NCBI GenBank assembly: GCA_037783545.1
Contig: JBBELK010000837.1
Location: forward strand, 62,001-126,000
Length of the DNA: 64,000 bases
Reading direction: 5' to 3'
From: Henricia sp. BOLD:AAB3569
Taxonomy: Eukaryota > Echinodermata > Asteroidea > Spinulosida > Echinasteridae
Shown: in pieces, positions 33,775-46,261 of the stretch
Layout: every line of letters starts with the position of its first letter
Numbering within the stretch: the stretch's first letter is position 1
The notes under the pieces: generated by a model
What the model saw: the letters and a program-made list of their open reading frames with translations, nothing else
Database searches by the model: none
Told to the model about the DNA's origin: nothing
Program-made: the position numbers and the translations under genes

Positions 33775-34030
33775 AAGCTTCAGTGTGCTAAATATTTCCA
33801 CTCTCAGATTTACTTTTTTTTTCAATCAAAAATTTACGACAATTTTTGCCTTTCTTTTATTGTACCTTTCTGCAGAAAATTAACAATTGGAGGTTGTTTT
33901 AAAAATGAGCGTGCATGCTCGTTGTTTCTTTTTTTCAAGCATTCACATAACACAAAGGTTTTCTGAATATGTATGCAGGCTAGTTTACCAACACTTTTCT
34001 TGTTTTGCGTAATGACATTGTTCCAGAAAT
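33775..34030. repeat. Dispersed repeat piece shared with 61080-61160
   Basis: Shares AAAGCTTC.GT.TGCTAAA and TTTCC.CTCTCAGATT with the second locus, plus a weaker match around CATTTCTTTTGTGCTTA. Class unknown. Confidence 0.4.
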
Positions 34031-35600
34031 TCGTGGTTTCACCCGGAAAGGACGGAGGATACTTGTGTACGAATCGCAAATGTGGACCTGGAACAGGCAA
34101 CGTGTCTCTAGCTATGTACTGATTTTACCTTACATATGCACATCCAGTCGAGGTTTACTAGTGGAAACAGGTTCGGCAAGGAGCATTCTATAACCTCCGC
34201 ATGCTGAGAAAGATGATGGACAATGAGCCCTGATTTATTCAAAAGATAAAATCATATCGAACTGCATTATTTCCTTGAAAACTTTTTTGCAGTTCAGTAG
34301 CGATCGCTCATCGTTGCCCGTTCATCATTCTCGTCATTCAATTAGGAAGAAAATTTCCGACCGGGTGGGGAATTAAGAGAAGAAGGATCGAACATCTCGC
34401 CGTTTAAACAGATGCTCTCGAATCCTAAGTGCTCAATTCGTGAGAGACAGCTATATAAATAACAAAATTGTATAACCCAATGGGCTGCACGGAAACAGCG
34501 CAATAGCTGTATATTTTAATACAGTGCTTTTGAATCCCGAACGCACGTTACTAATTACCCCTGCACTGTGCAGAGTTAATCTGTCCAGTTCCGTTGGTAA
34601 GTGTCTCATAAGTCCCTAAACAATGTAATTATTGCACAACCGTAGCTTTAAGCCTAGACTATACAGTATAACCAATCACAGTAACTATGCAAGGACTGAA
34701 ATAAGAGAAGAAAAGCTGTAATCGCATCAGGAACTGACATTAAACGCTTATCTTTAACATTTTCCCGAATTAGAGGAGGCATATTGATATTGAAAGTCCA
34801 AATAAAGAATATCCCTTCACCCTACTAGTGGCAATTTATTTTTATATCAATTTTCTTCTACTTTCTATTCTTTTCACGGCGGGCGAAGCAAATGTCATCA
34901 AACTTCAAGTGCGGTAAAATTCCCCCCGCGAATCAATAATGAAATATACGCCACTCGAGAACAACTCTCCATTAGCTCTCCTCTTTGGGTCGGAAGAGGC
35001 GAAACGGGCCCGTCCGAGAGAGACAATATTGAATCAGGTGTACTCGGCGTGTGGACACAATCTTCCGCGCCTCGTGTCTTGACGTTTCGATTTTAATCTT
35101 CAATAACTGGCTGAACTCTGCGTCGTAAGCTCTCGCGGGCGCTGCGTCGGTGGCGAGAAATAATCGACAATGAGCAAAGACAAAGGACTACATAAAATAT
35201 AATTCACAAAGCGGTCATAGGGTGCGATGAGCAGAGGAACATATCAGTGGATGCCGGATTAGCTAATGTCATCAGTGCACACAATTCGCTGTATGCACAC
35301 CCTGGAAATTGTTTACCATTGCAAAGGGAGATTTCGAACGCAGCTTTCCGTAGACGCTTGTTATACAGGACAATAGATTTACTACTCTGAACATTCTTTG
35401 CAATTTGCATGTCATTGACGAAATTAACTTTGGTTTCATTTTCCAAATGTAACTTCTGCAAGTACTGCTTTCATCTCATTTGTCTGCTTATTTATTATTA
35501 ATACTTTCATTTTGGTGATTTATTTATGTATTTATTTAAATGTTATGAAGGAGAACAGTAGAATTGTTTTGGTGATCTGTTCTTCCTATACTTTCCATGG
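34031..35600. other. Single-copy stretch, no gene recognised
   Basis: No repeats of the families above. The part at 34860-35120 is of higher complexity, with CpG-containing stretches and AATCAATAATGAAAT-type words, and could be conserved non-coding DNA. There is no coding evidence. Confidence 0.4.
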
Positions 35601-35604
35601 TTGC

Positions 35605-35755
35605 AATGACTCGAGTCAAAGACTCAACCCGGGCCGGGCCGACTCAAGTCACAGTTTTTGGCTACTCGACTCGGATGGAGTAAATAGGTAAATGATTCGA
35701 CTCGAGACGATTCTATACACCCGAATCGGGCCAAAGACTAGAAAACTCGAGTCCT
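35605..35755. repeat. Cluster of ACTCGAGTC-like words
   Basis: Within 150 bp the sequence repeats GACTCGAGTC, ACTCAAGTC, GACTCGAGAC and ACTCGAGTCC, plus GACTCGG and AATCGGGCC variants. It looks like a decayed short tandem or palindromic repeat. Confidence 0.6.
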
Positions 35756-35770
35756 CAATCTATATTTAAA

Positions 35771-38260
35771 AGTGTTAACGTAAAGCAATTTCGTGGATCT
35801 AAACAGCCATGACAGTACACGTCATCACTTTACTGTCACACCGCCACTCGCTATAGGCCTATACATAAGTCTGTGTTCGGTGTTCGCCCTATCCAGTGTT
35901 TGTCATTTAGTCTACAAAAAGTCAATGCATCTGTATCGGGATTTTAGATGGGATGAGGAAAACAAATATTATTGTTATTTCACTAACGTGGTGATGATTT
36001 ATGAGCTACACGTATTCTGTTTTTATGTACGTGCTCGTCAATGCAGTATATACAAATGAAACAAAAAAACTTTGTATAATGAGGTTTTTGTGGTGAAGAG
36101 TGGGAGAAAAGCGACGTAAAAAGGAACATTAAGCAGGTTGACGAAATATATCAGGGCAACCGGCTAATTAATAATGCTTATATTTACGATTTCACAGTGG
36201 CCGAGGTTTGTTCCGTCGTCATAATTTTTATTAGCGTTCCTTGGGAATTCTACTGGCACCTCGTTATTGGCACATTGAAATTTAAAAAAAAATGTCGGAA
36301 TACTTTATGTATTTTTAATTATTACCATGATATCATGATGTTGAATTTGCTGTATCTCACAGAACAACTTGGTACAGTATCAGACAGTCGCTGCACGCAC
36401 TAACAAAACCACTGTAAATTTGCTACGAATAGAATGAATGTAAAGGTTGTATAAGCCCGGGGATAGAGTCCAAGACCAACCAGCCGGCCCGATTAACTTC
36501 ATTAAAATCCAATCATTTTTTATCTGCAATGGCGTCAAATTTATTGTAGTCGGCGGGCTGACTTGGGGCGCGTAGTGTGACAGTGTTTCCTTACATACAA
36601 GGATGATTAACACGTGGACATTATGGTGCTTTTGTGCCTCGTCCGGCGAGTTAAGATTACAAGGAGGGTAGGGTTTAGCCCTGTGCAGTGGTAAGAAGTT
36701 CGTGGAGGGGTGCTGAAGGCAGAATTTACTTAGAAACAGGGGTTGCCTTGGGGGTACAGGTGGGCAAGTCTTCGGTGATTTGGACTGCTGTAAGTTGGTG
36801 GAACGACCGAGGGATAATGATGATGTCTTGTTTAAGTGTTTCTATTGAAAGGGGAAAAATCCGAGTTAGAAGAAATATGAGACAAAATAAACGAAAATTA
36901 AGCGATGCGTTGCATCGGGTGAAATCAGTGACGAAGGAATTGTGTAATTATAGCCGCTCAACAATATTCTTTACTGATCACCAAACAAATGGATTTTTTC
37001 TCGAAGACTAAACTCACAAACTTCGAATAATAAAATGTGAAAAACCACCGACGGGGAGTTTTGTAGCAATTTCGTTAACTTTGACGTCTTGCAAATATTC
37101 ATCAATTTCATTTTTTGGCCAATATTTTTTTCTTTAATTTTTTCCCAAGGTTAAATCTGCCCTGGGCTTTGCCAGTATTTTTGTTGAATAATTTAATTAT
37201 AGGTTGCCCAACCTTTATGATGATTTAATTTGAGTGATAGCCAGCAACTTTCCGCCGCTTCGTTGCATGCACATGTTTCTGCAGAAATAAACTATAAAAA
37301 GGTGAGGTGTTGCAGTTGCGTAACTCTTCGTAATTAAGAAGCCACGAAAATAGTGGCAAATGAGGGTGCACTGTAATTTACATGTTGTCAATCACTTTTA
37401 AATACAAAGGAGGTGCGAACATGCTTATACAAAGCGAAATGCAACTGCGTGTCATACTCGAAGTCAAGTGCTTTCGGGTATGTTACAACCCTGTTTCGTC
37501 CGCTCAAACCACTGCTCAACTTGTCTTGCATCAATTTCGGGCGCTTTTTATCCTCTAAAATCGCCCAATCTTGGACAGATTTTAATACATTTCAATAAAA
37601 CATTAACGAGACGGGATGGCAAAGCGATACTTTCCTTACCTTCCACCTCTGTGTCTCGGGATCAAATCAGACACGGGTCAACATTACATAATTGACTGGG
37701 TTTTAGTTCCGGCTTGATCCCATAGGTTTTCACCTCATGCCGTTGTGTGAGGTTTTCCATGCCCGAAAATACTTCTGCCTCTCCCAAATGCTGTTGACTT
37801 GGTAAATGAACTAAGTATGGACATTTCAGGGAAAGAAACTTTTGCGTTATTTATAAAGCAAGACATTTCGCAACCAACACAACCCAATTATAACCAAATT
37901 AAAACAAAACATAGCAAACATCAGTCGAATATTTGCAGTTGTCCGTCATACATAAATTGGGCGGTATTTTTCTAATGAAGTTACTGGTATGATGAATAAT
38001 CACTTGTCGCAGGCTGAGGAGACTATACCTTCAAGTTGATCATAGCGCTAACGAAGCGTTTTGTCAAGTACCATCGTGGGGTGTGATGGTCACTGAGTTC
38101 TGAATCAGCAGTGCAAAGAGTATAGTTATATGCCTATATACTACCACGGTTGAACATATATCAGGGAATGTCGGTGACAGCACAGAGGTCAAACAATTGA
38201 GGACCCAATACATTATTTGCATATTTTTTTTTTTTTGAATTTGTTTTGGTAAACTAACCT
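35771..38260. other. Single-copy AT-rich stretch, no gene recognised
   Basis: No recognised domain in any open frame. The longest plus-strand frame (36688-37011, 107 codons) matches no family I know and lacks splice context. A poly-T run lies near 38225. Confidence 0.4.
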
Positions 38261-38269
38261 GCACAAAAT

Positions 38270-38528
38270 GTTAGCTATATTATGCAGCAATGTTTCGGAA
38301 AACTTTTAAGATCTATGTATGGTTTTGTGTTAGGTGAATGATAAAAAGATATGTGCGCGCGCACATTTAAAAAAAAACATTTTTGTTGTTAACTTCTTCT
38401 AGAAAGTACCATCTTGGACATAAATAAATTCATGTGGTGTTTATTACCGTTGCTATCGACACGTTGTGTAAGATTTTCTTTCACTTGTGGAGTAAAAATT
38501 CTGGTCATTGTAAATGATATAATGGGCC
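38270..38528 (+). mobile_element. TTAAAGGCCC MITE family copy
   Basis: Contains the family words CAGCAATGTTTCGGAAAAC, GGTTTTGTGTTAGGTGAATG, GTACCATCTTGGACA and GTGGTGTTTATTACCG, and ends TGTAAATGATATAATGGGCC followed by TTTAA. The neighbouring piggyBac-like element starts at the same TTAA. Confidence 0.65.
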
Positions 38529-38533
38529 TTTAA

Positions 38534-38702
38534 AGTTGCACTGTCCGTGTTTGGGTGAAAGGATTTAAAAAAATTGAATTCACACAAGCGAACGAATTTA
38601 GAAAGCTTACGTGTCTACGTAACGAAAAATATAAAACAAACTTAAATTTCCGACGTCGGGAATTTGAGATACACGCCTTTTTCCTGAAACGGGCTTCACA
38701 TG
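38534..38702 (+). mobile_element. Truncated piggyBac-like TTAA MITE
   Basis: Left end AGTTGCACTGTCCGTGTTTG after TTAA (38530-38533). The following sequence matches the first 140 bp or so of 58072-58687 and the reverse of the right part of 19367-19792 (CACACAAGCGAACGA, TTTCCGACGTCGG). It stops near TTCACATG; there is no right end. Confidence 0.85.
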
Positions 38703-38719
38703 AAAATTTGAAAAACAAG

Positions 38720-39811
38720 TCTCAACATTTTTAAAAACTGGCCAACAAAAGCACGGTATGCCAGTTTCAAACAGTTTATCAACATTTAAAAGTCATGGCA
38801 ACCTTTTTGTTCTTGCAACATTTGCGAAAATACGGGTTATAACATTAAATTATCGGTGTTGAATTATTGTTTACTAGTATGGACACAGTAATGGCGGTTA
38901 GCAACCGTTGTGAAGCCAAGTGAAACCCAAGAATAGTGTGGAGTTTCAGGGACCAAATTGTTCACCCCAGAAACCCATGACTGGTCTAACTTCATGTTTT
39001 GGCCGAAGATGATACAGCGCCGAGACGGTGAACCTGGAATAGAAGCTAAAGCGTGTGCAGCGACCGTATATCGGTGCTATTTCTTGTGGGAAATATTAAA
39101 TCTGACTTTTTATTTCCGTCTCTGAGATAAATTAGTACCCCTGGACGTAATATAGAAATCACAGCGCATCACTGGTAGTCCGAACACAACCGCGAGTGGT
39201 GCGAATCAGTAGGCATAATATATTTCGGCTGCAGGCGGTCTCCGGTTTCCCTTGGTGGCCTTTGCTATGTTCAACAGAAGTGAACGGTCATTTGATGTTT
39301 AAACCAGATTTTGTTTGGCCGCGTCAATATTTCTGAGATGCACCAAGCCTGAACCGGAGACGAAGCCGGATATTCGTAAAGGGTATACCCTTCTTGCAAA
39401 CCGGAGACTAAATGTCAAACATTTGTATGTGTTTGTGACAAGTTCATATACAACATTGTCTTCATTATATTCATTTCAATTTGTTAGCGTTTGGACGCTT
39501 ACAAAAGCGGTAGGTTAGTGAAGTGACCAATCAAAGAATATCGTCACGACGTAAAATCCACATAGCCGTTGCCCGAGTGGTCCCCAAGAGTGCAAATCAC
39601 TGCGCGGCGAGACTTAAACGGTATATTTGTGTTGTGGCGGGGAACAGTAGGCCTATGTGTGATGATAGCATAAAAATGCAAATGTAGACGATATCAATTC
39701 ATTTTATTTTTGTCTCATTATCTAATCTTAATTTTTGTATTTTCAAATTAAGAAAATCTACTGTGTAATACATATTAATCGGTACATGCATGGCAAATAG
39801 TTATAGCAGCA
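38720..39811. other. Single-copy stretch, no gene recognised
   Basis: No repeat or coding signature that I can support. Confidence 0.4.
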
Positions 39812-40410
39812 CCCTTGTCTCGAACCCAGGCCTGATGGGGATGCTCTCCTATTGCATTAGGTCTGGACACTTTGATGAAAGGCTCATCGGTGATTTGTTA
39901 CAGTAGTCTCAACGCCAGATCCATTCACAAAACGCGTCTGACAATTATAGAGCCATCGTCGATAGTACGCACACTACCATTGGCTATTCGATCAAATCAG
40001 TGCGCTGTCATGACAACAAGAGCGGCCGCCTTTCAGTAGTCATGTGCCGCAAAAATTGTTGTGAATGCAAACTGTTGCGATTGCATTTTGACCGAGTTTA
40101 GAGAAGGAAATTCTTCCTGTTTGTCCAAGGGCGTTGTCATAAAGACATGCCAGTTACTAAATACGAACCTATAATGTGATAAAAACGAATAAAGGTATGT
40201 ATTTGCTTCTTGAGGAGAACATTTTGATGTCCGTTACGGTACTGGTTTCCGTGCTTTTCCCGCTGTGCTTATATGATGGTCAGAACATTCGCGGGGTCAC
40301 ATGTTAGGGTCAGTGTCTGGTACAGCCAATCAGCAACGAGCTTTTCAAAAAGGTTTGGGCGAGCATCCCCACCACGACAGGACTGGAAGCACCCGGGAAC
40401 TTGCTTACTA
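39812..40410. mobile_element. TCTCG.ACCCAG inverted-repeat element, diverged (~600 bp)
   Basis: The left part has TCTCGAACCCAGGCCTGATG and GGGGATGCTC. The right part has the inverted GCGAGCATCCCCACCACGAC, AGGACTGG and CAATCAGCAACGAGCTTTT. These match the end regions of the element at 41274-44475. Ends are worn, so the borders are approximate. Confidence 0.6.
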
Positions 40411-40979
40411 AAATGGCGCTTTGATGTATTACGGAAGTCACGGTAGAGTGATCTATCTTACGCACAGCGCCTACGGCGCTATCATTTTTGGTCTGGACTG
40501 AATCTCTATGTGTATAGGCCTACCCGAATAAACATGCGGACTAATTAAATTCTGTAAATTGGATTGTGTGATTAGGAAAAACGTCCGGTGTTTGTAGCCA
40601 AACTTTTAAAAAGCTTGGCGACGCCGCTGGCGGGTACATTTCCAAACGTTGGTTTAATAGTAAACATAAAACTCTCTAGTAGCACGCGTTCACGGTTAAA
40701 TGCTGGTACAATAATGGCTTGATATTGTCAATAAATCATCTGCTATATACATCATCAACAAGTTCCAGCTACAGTTTTTGCTGTGTAAAATTTTAGTGGT
40801 TTCTGCATGAAAGACGTCCGTCATGTGTGAATTAATGGGTACACTCTGTAATTGAAGAAAAAGAAATAAAATGGGAAGAAAATGATTGAAATGGTTAGAA
40901 CCACAATGGTTAGAACCACTGTGGCATGTCAAAATTCTGCTTGCATAATAATGCGGGCATTGCATATTAACTTAGGCTA

Positions 40980-41188
40980 CCCCTAGGGGCGGATCCAGGA
41001 ATTTTTCCAGGAGGGGGTTTTGCCACCAGGGAGGGGTTTTGCCCATCAGATTTTTATGTCTGCTTGTTTCGGACAGGCGGACACGCAAAAAATGCATTAC
41101 ATTTTTTTTTTTTTTTGTCGGAGCAGGGGGGGGGGGGGGGGGGGGGGTGGGTTGACCCCCAAAACCACCCCTCTGGATCCGCGCCTGA
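40980..41188. mobile_element. MITE with GGCGCGGATCCAG-type ends
   Basis: The ends TAGGGGCGGATCCAGGA and the complement of CAGGCGCGGATCCAGAGG enclose a T run and a run of more than 20 G. Target duplication is unclear. Confidence 0.6.
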
Positions 41189-41320
41189 CCCCCAACTAAA
41201 ATTTGAGATGGGTCGCCATGCGTGTACAGTATGTGGGGATATGTATGATACAGTATGAGGTGTAGCCTACATATTAGTCTCGTACCCAGACCTGCTGTTA
41301 ATGCTCGCACATCATGTCTA

Positions 41321-41392
41321 GGGAATCATCGCTGATTAGTTGGGGCCCGCACCGAATTTCGGTGCAGAACCCCAGCAAAGCTTTTGGCCATT
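41321..41392. repeat. Short palindrome GCACCGAATTTCGGTGC
   Basis: The perfect palindrome GCACCGAATTTCGGTGC is flanked by GGGGCCC on the left and AGAACCCC on the right, near 41342-41373. Confidence 0.6.
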
Positions 41393-42237
41393 ATCATAAA
41401 GCACCGCAGGTAAAGCTCAGAATGCTGCACTCAAGTCAGTACCATAACACACCCAAATGGTCTTTATAAGAAACATGACACGTACCTTCTTCGCCCACAT
41501 TACATTACAGGTTCTTGCTTACACTCTCAGAACGTTGGTTAAAATTTTTAACCAACTTGGTTAAAATTTTAACCAACCATGTATTACCAGGTGAACATCC
41601 CAACAGTTGGTTAAAACCTTAATCAACCCAGGTTGGTTAAATTTTAATACGTGGTTGGTTAAACTTTTTAACCAATTATTGGTTAATTTTATTTTAACCA
41701 ATCTGTTGGTTAATGCCGAGTTGGGCAAATTTTAACCATGCAGTTGGTCGGTTATACCCGAATGGTTGGGCATTTTACTGAAATGCTGTTCACAGTAACT
41801 GGGCAATATTTTACCAACAGTTGGTTAATTTATTATGTTAAAAGTTTATAAAAAAGATATTTGGGTATAAAGGACACTAAATAAAGGCAAACACCACACG
41901 ATGGACTTGACAGTTTTACATTTTTTTAATTTTATTTATTTTGTGATATTTGATGTACATGTATGTATGTACAGCAGGTGTAGGCCAAATATAGACTGGT
42001 ATTTTCTAAATGAAAGTGTTTGGCTTCCTTCAAACATTTTCATTTTAAAATGTTTCACATCACACTGTGTTAACAATGAGTTCGAGAATGCTTGTGTGAC
42101 GTTTAGCTCAGCTGCACTATATGAAGTCGGAGAGCGTACTTTTATTTTTTGTTGTTTACACAGCCAAAGAAAGGTTAAATTCAGATTAGGAAATAACAAT
42201 TTCCGAGTTGCAATTACAATTAATGGCAAGTTCGTTC

Positions 42238-42754
42238 TACAGTGTGAGTAAACAAAAACTATTATACACTTTTAAAATTACTTTTTGTGTTTTAGTGTAC
42301 CAATATTTATATGAGATGTTCTGACATGTATTTTAGATAGGTTCTCCTGTGTCCTTTAAATTATGTTTCATGCATGACCGCACATGAGGCAAATAAGGAT
42401 GTTAGGTGGAACACGACTTGCGCCAACATCAGAATAGAACAAAAAGAGACCACCAAATTAATTATTTTCCGAAGAACCTGTTGCAAAACCCTGGACAGAT
42501 GGCAGCTCTGAACTGGTTCAAATCCATTTCTTTTTCCTAGCCACACTGAATTGGCGCAAGTCGTGTTCCACCTGACACCCTTATTTGCCTCATGTGCGGT
42601 CATGCATGAAACATAATTTAATTAAACTGCTACCAAAAGACACAGGAGAACTTATCCAAAATACATGTTGTCAAAACATCTCAAATAAATATTGATACAC
42701 TAAAACACAACAAGTAATTTTAAAAGTGTATAGTTTTTGTTTACTCAAACTGTA
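42238..42754. repeat. Long foldback with ~190-bp arms
   Basis: The left arm (about 42238-42426) and right arm (about 42551-42754) are roughly 90% identical in inverted order, sharing GAGTAAACAAAAACTAT, CTCCTGTGTC, CATGCATGACCGCACATGAG and GTGGAACACGACTTGCGCC. The loop is about 125 bp. Open frames across it are artefacts of the symmetry. Confidence 0.9.
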
Positions 42755-43865
42755 GTTGTGTCGAAAAAGTGGCCAAAATGCAGCTTTGATCAAAAAGACG
42801 TGGTTCACGCCGAAGCCTTGCTTAGCAGTAGCCTAGTCAGATCAACTGTGATGTGCATGATGAGTGGTTATGGCCTTGGCTTCTGCTGTCATAGTTGTTG
42901 TCGAGTAGTGACATAGGCCAAATCCGATCCGATCAGCCCCTCCTGTGTGGATAAACAAAATGAAACAAGGACTATTAACAATAAGATCCAAAGGCGGTAG
43001 GCCTATATGTGACCCATCCATTCATACTACTATTAAACTAATACTAGCATCTGATAATCTTTCTGATGGATACCGGCGCATTACAAATATTCATTATTAT
43101 TAATAATGCACCTATCACTGCCCCCATCCTTCCCCCGCGCTACTCTACCCCGCGATGCCCCACCCCTTAGGTGGGGATTTGGTCCGACGATTTCTGTACT
43201 TTTTAAACGCATGGAAATCAAATGTTCAGCGCACAGGGAGCAAAACGTGCATCTTTTGGCCCATGGGTGGGGAGTTTGTAACCCAAAGTTTGCCCCACGG
43301 GTGGAGAATTTGTCATTCGAAAAGTGATAATCCCTACCTCTTAGGTTGGGCAGCCCGGCGGGAGTGGTGGGGAAAAGTTACACGTATACAGGCCGTGCGT
43401 AGCGAGTATGGTGTACTGTACACATGTGATGTAGTTTGTGGCCCGCACTCGCTGCACACGGCGCGCTGCATGCAACGTGAAAGTAACGTTATACTCGTGA
43501 CAACCAGCGCGTACGGGTAAAAAATAACACTTTGAAATCGGCTTAAATCTTCGAGAAAGGTTTCCAAAACCGACCGATAGCAACCACTAAAATGTCTCCC
43601 CACCATTCACCGATCGGACCAGACAATTAACGAGGCAGAACTTACCTTAAATTAGTTGTTTCGGCTCGGAAACACCACTACATTTTGCAAATTTGCCGTC
43701 AACACATCCTCCATGACACGAGTCCTGTATACGTTTGTGTAGTAGTTTTACACGTACAAGGCACACACACACACGAAACGAACGCGCGTGGGCATTTTAT
43801 CGCTGCTGCTATTCTGCAGACAATTCTAAACCAATGGTAGCTTTCACTGGACACCACGTGACATG
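42755..43865. other. Interior of the 2.6-kb TIR element, no gene recognised
   Basis: Includes G+C-richer DNA around 43120-43500. Overlapping open frames of 80-121 codons (43155-43520 plus and two minus-strand ones) show no recognisable domain. Confidence 0.4.
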
Positions 43866-44644
43866 GTTGGGCGAATTTTTTAACCAACTTTCGCTTTGCG
43901 GGGGGTGTAAATTATAACCATAGTTGGTTAAAATACAGCCCTCTGATCTTATATTTTACACAACCCGCTGTTTACCCAACCAGAAAGCAGAATATTTCTT
44001 AACCAACCCCTGGTTAAAGAAAAATTTACCCAACTCAGAGAATTTAACCAACATTGGGAGATTTTTAACCAACTGATTTTTAACCAGTGATATTTTAACC
44101 AGCGTTCTGAGAGTGTAGTAGCTGGCACTTCTTTACGACTTTGTCCCTCGTCAAACACGAAGAATTTCCTCCCAATCTCGGTCAAAATCAATCTCAACAG
44201 GTACCGCATAGCATTTGAAACACTGACGGAGTCTAGTTGTATAGTAGCTGTATTGTATATAGCGCCCTGCCGCGCCCATATCGCACGGTCTTTTGGCACC
44301 CGACTACTACCAAGACTCGTTCTGTTGTTCGCATGACCAATAGCAGTGCACGTACTATCAACGACGGCTCACGAATGGGTAATGGCGTTCAACCTATCAG
44401 CGACGAGCTTTCACCGTGATTCCCCAGACCTGATGTGCGAGCATCCACAGCAGATAGGGGTACGAGACTAGTATACATATATGCCCACGCATCATGCTCT
44501 GCGTAAGTTTGAAATGAAAAAAAAGAAGCCTGGGATGAGAGAAAAATCATATGGGTCGAAATGCTGCGTTCGTTACTTTGCCTACGGTTGCGCTCCCATG
44601 CAACACCGAGAGAGAAAAAAAAATCGTTTGTACAGGGAAAACCA

Positions 44645-44712
44645 GGGGAATATAGCGCTGTGCCTTATAGCTCAAACGGTAGAGCATTTGTCCGGTGAAT
44701 CAGTTATCTCGG
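44645..44712 (+). repeat. tRNA-like sequence (SINE or tRNA remnant)
   Basis: TATAGCTCAAACGGTAGAGC reads as an A-box and D-arm; GGGCCCGAAACCC is a worn T-arm. The anticodon stem does not pair, and the acceptor ends do not match, so it is not a working tRNA gene. A T-arm of the same type lies at 61215-61242. Confidence 0.4.
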
Positions 44713-44719
44713 GCCCGAA

Positions 44720-45009
44720 ACCCAATAAAACCCACAGGATTGTTCTTTCATCCCGGTTTGGTTGCATACTATACATACAGTATACTGAACATCGTGATGC
44801 GCAAACAGCTGGTAACTATAGGAATTGAGTAAATGCATTAAAATGGAAATAAGCTCTTCTTGAACTGGGATGTTCTATCAGACGCAAACTAGCCACTTCT
44901 TCTCACAAAACTAACCACCTTATACACAATCTAAGCATCTTTTCCCCAAACAAAGCCTCCGATGACGGGTTTAGTTAATGTCCCATGTCGTGCAGCATCG
45001 AAGATAAAG
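44720..45009. other. Intervening sequence, no gene recognised
   Basis: No repeat family or coding signature recognised. Confidence 0.35.
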
Positions 45010-45299
45010 GTTTTATACCATATCAATTGTCATATTTTCTCATCACCATTCTTAAAATTTCGCGTTTTCAATCCATATATTTGTAAGGGTATCGTAAAAA
45101 AAAAACACAGATGTTTTGTAAACTAATTTATCTGGTTCCATAAAGCAGTGCAGTAACTACATCAACCTTTTTGCATCCACATCCAAATTGGAGATTGCAA
45201 ATTTCCTGTTTTCTTCCCATGGATAATATTTTGGGGAGGTATTTTTCATGTTTGTTATGTTAAACGAAATCCATTTTCTGAACAGGCTCCTTTAAGCCA
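45010..45299 (+). mobile_element. GGAGC/TTAA MITE family copy, left end worn
   Basis: Matches the copy at 61811-62084 in the same orientation: TTTCTCATCACCATTCT, TTTCGCG..TTCAATCCAT, TTTCTTCCCATGGATA, GGGGAGGTAT, ACGAAATCCATTTTCTG, and the right end GGCTCCTTTAA. It also contains GTTTTGTAAACTAATTTA, which links the unit pieces at 7325 to this family. Confidence 0.75.
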
Positions 45300-46261
45300 A
45301 TTAGTCTTTGAAAGTTGGTTGATCGTGCATGTGACGACATCCATTTCAATCAAAAGAAATGTTGCCACAAAAGTACTGACAGAAATCCTTATCCCAAACC
45401 TTTATGTGACTATATAGTTTTTTTGGTCCAAAGGTACCCAAAACGCCTATTATGTGCTGTTAACCGGCTTGTTGATTGGTGCATGCGATTTATATTTTAA
45501 ACACGAATAGGTGCCAAAGAGATTGATTTCCGACGGTCAGAGTTATCTCACAACCAAATAATCATTCACGACCACCATGTTGATCAAGACTTAATATCTG
45601 AACATAAAGCATATAGGCCTATGTAGCTTGCAAAAGTAATCGACAACAGACCTATAATTCACGCGGAAGTGAAGTTTAATCGTGCTACCTGAATCAGTTC
45701 TGTAGAATGTAAACATAAAAAGTCAGCTTATTGCCAGATTGCCAGACTATTTATATGTGTTCCAAGCCTCGTCTTGGCAGTTGAGGCCGTTTAAGAAACG
45801 GTGCTAGAGGCTCAGGCTATGCGGGCTAGGCTACGCTTGTTATGTTAGGCTAGGTTTCCCGATAGCCCAGGCTGATAGTCTGATAAGTATCGTAAATCCA
45901 GGCTTCGCGAGATTTTGGAATTCTACAAAACGTCGTTTTCAATGCGAATGCGGGATCGTGACGCGTATCCGCAGTATTTAGTGCAAAATTACAGCTTACG
46001 GCTCGTGGATTTTAATTACGGTGGATTCACACTAAGCATTTTCCCGCGTATATACGACGCGCGTCGCTTTGGCACACACACACCTTTTTACAAGGGCACC
46101 CTCATGTGGAAGAAAATAGGCTCCTGAATATCGTGGTATTATGGCTTCGTTGCCCCTGGATGGAACCAGCCTAAAAAAGTCAGCGGCTTATTTCTTGAAA
46201 GCGTCGTGTATGGGCAAATTACATCTGTTCAACATAATATGGACCGAATATAACAGCTGCA
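45300..46261. other. Intervening sequence, no gene recognised
   Basis: A run of AGGCT words (GGCTCAGGCTATGCGGGCTAG) lies near 45810-45880. No supported gene. Confidence 0.35.

Larger units (their letters stand above)
41522..44115. mobile_element. CACTCTCAGAACG TIR element (~2.6 kb), TA-flanked
   Basis: The ends CACTCTCAGAACGTTGGTTA and the complement of CACTCTCAGAACGCTGGTTA are flanked by TA (41520-41521 and 44116-44117). Both subterminal regions (41530-41830 and 43866-44110) are packed with GTTGGTTAAA and TTTAACCAAC words. A foldback (42238-42754) lies inside. No transposase is visible. The TA flank suggests a Tc1/mariner-type target, but this is weak evidence. Confidence 0.78.
41274..44475. 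mobile_element. TAGTCTCGTACCC TIR element containing nested insertions
   Basis: Inverted end regions of about 70 bp (41274-41345 and 44395-44475) share TAGTCTCGTACCC, GACCTGCTGT, ATGCTCGCACATCA, GGGAATCA and CGCTGATTAG-like words. Flanks are GCCTACATAT and GTATACATAT, a possible 10-bp duplication with two mismatches. Taking out the inner element (41522-44115) leaves an element of about 600 bp. No coding capacity found. Confidence 0.75.

Noticed and set aside
36688-37011. 107-codon open frame as a host exon
   Set aside because: No known domain, and I could not find convincing splice partners or a second exon.
43155-43606. Overlapping frames of 80-121 codons on both strands
   Set aside because: They lie inside a TIR element in a G+C-richer stretch that keeps frames open by chance; no domain.
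44645-44712. Functional tRNA gene
   Set aside because: The anticodon stem and the acceptor ends do not pair; only D-arm and T-arm features remain.
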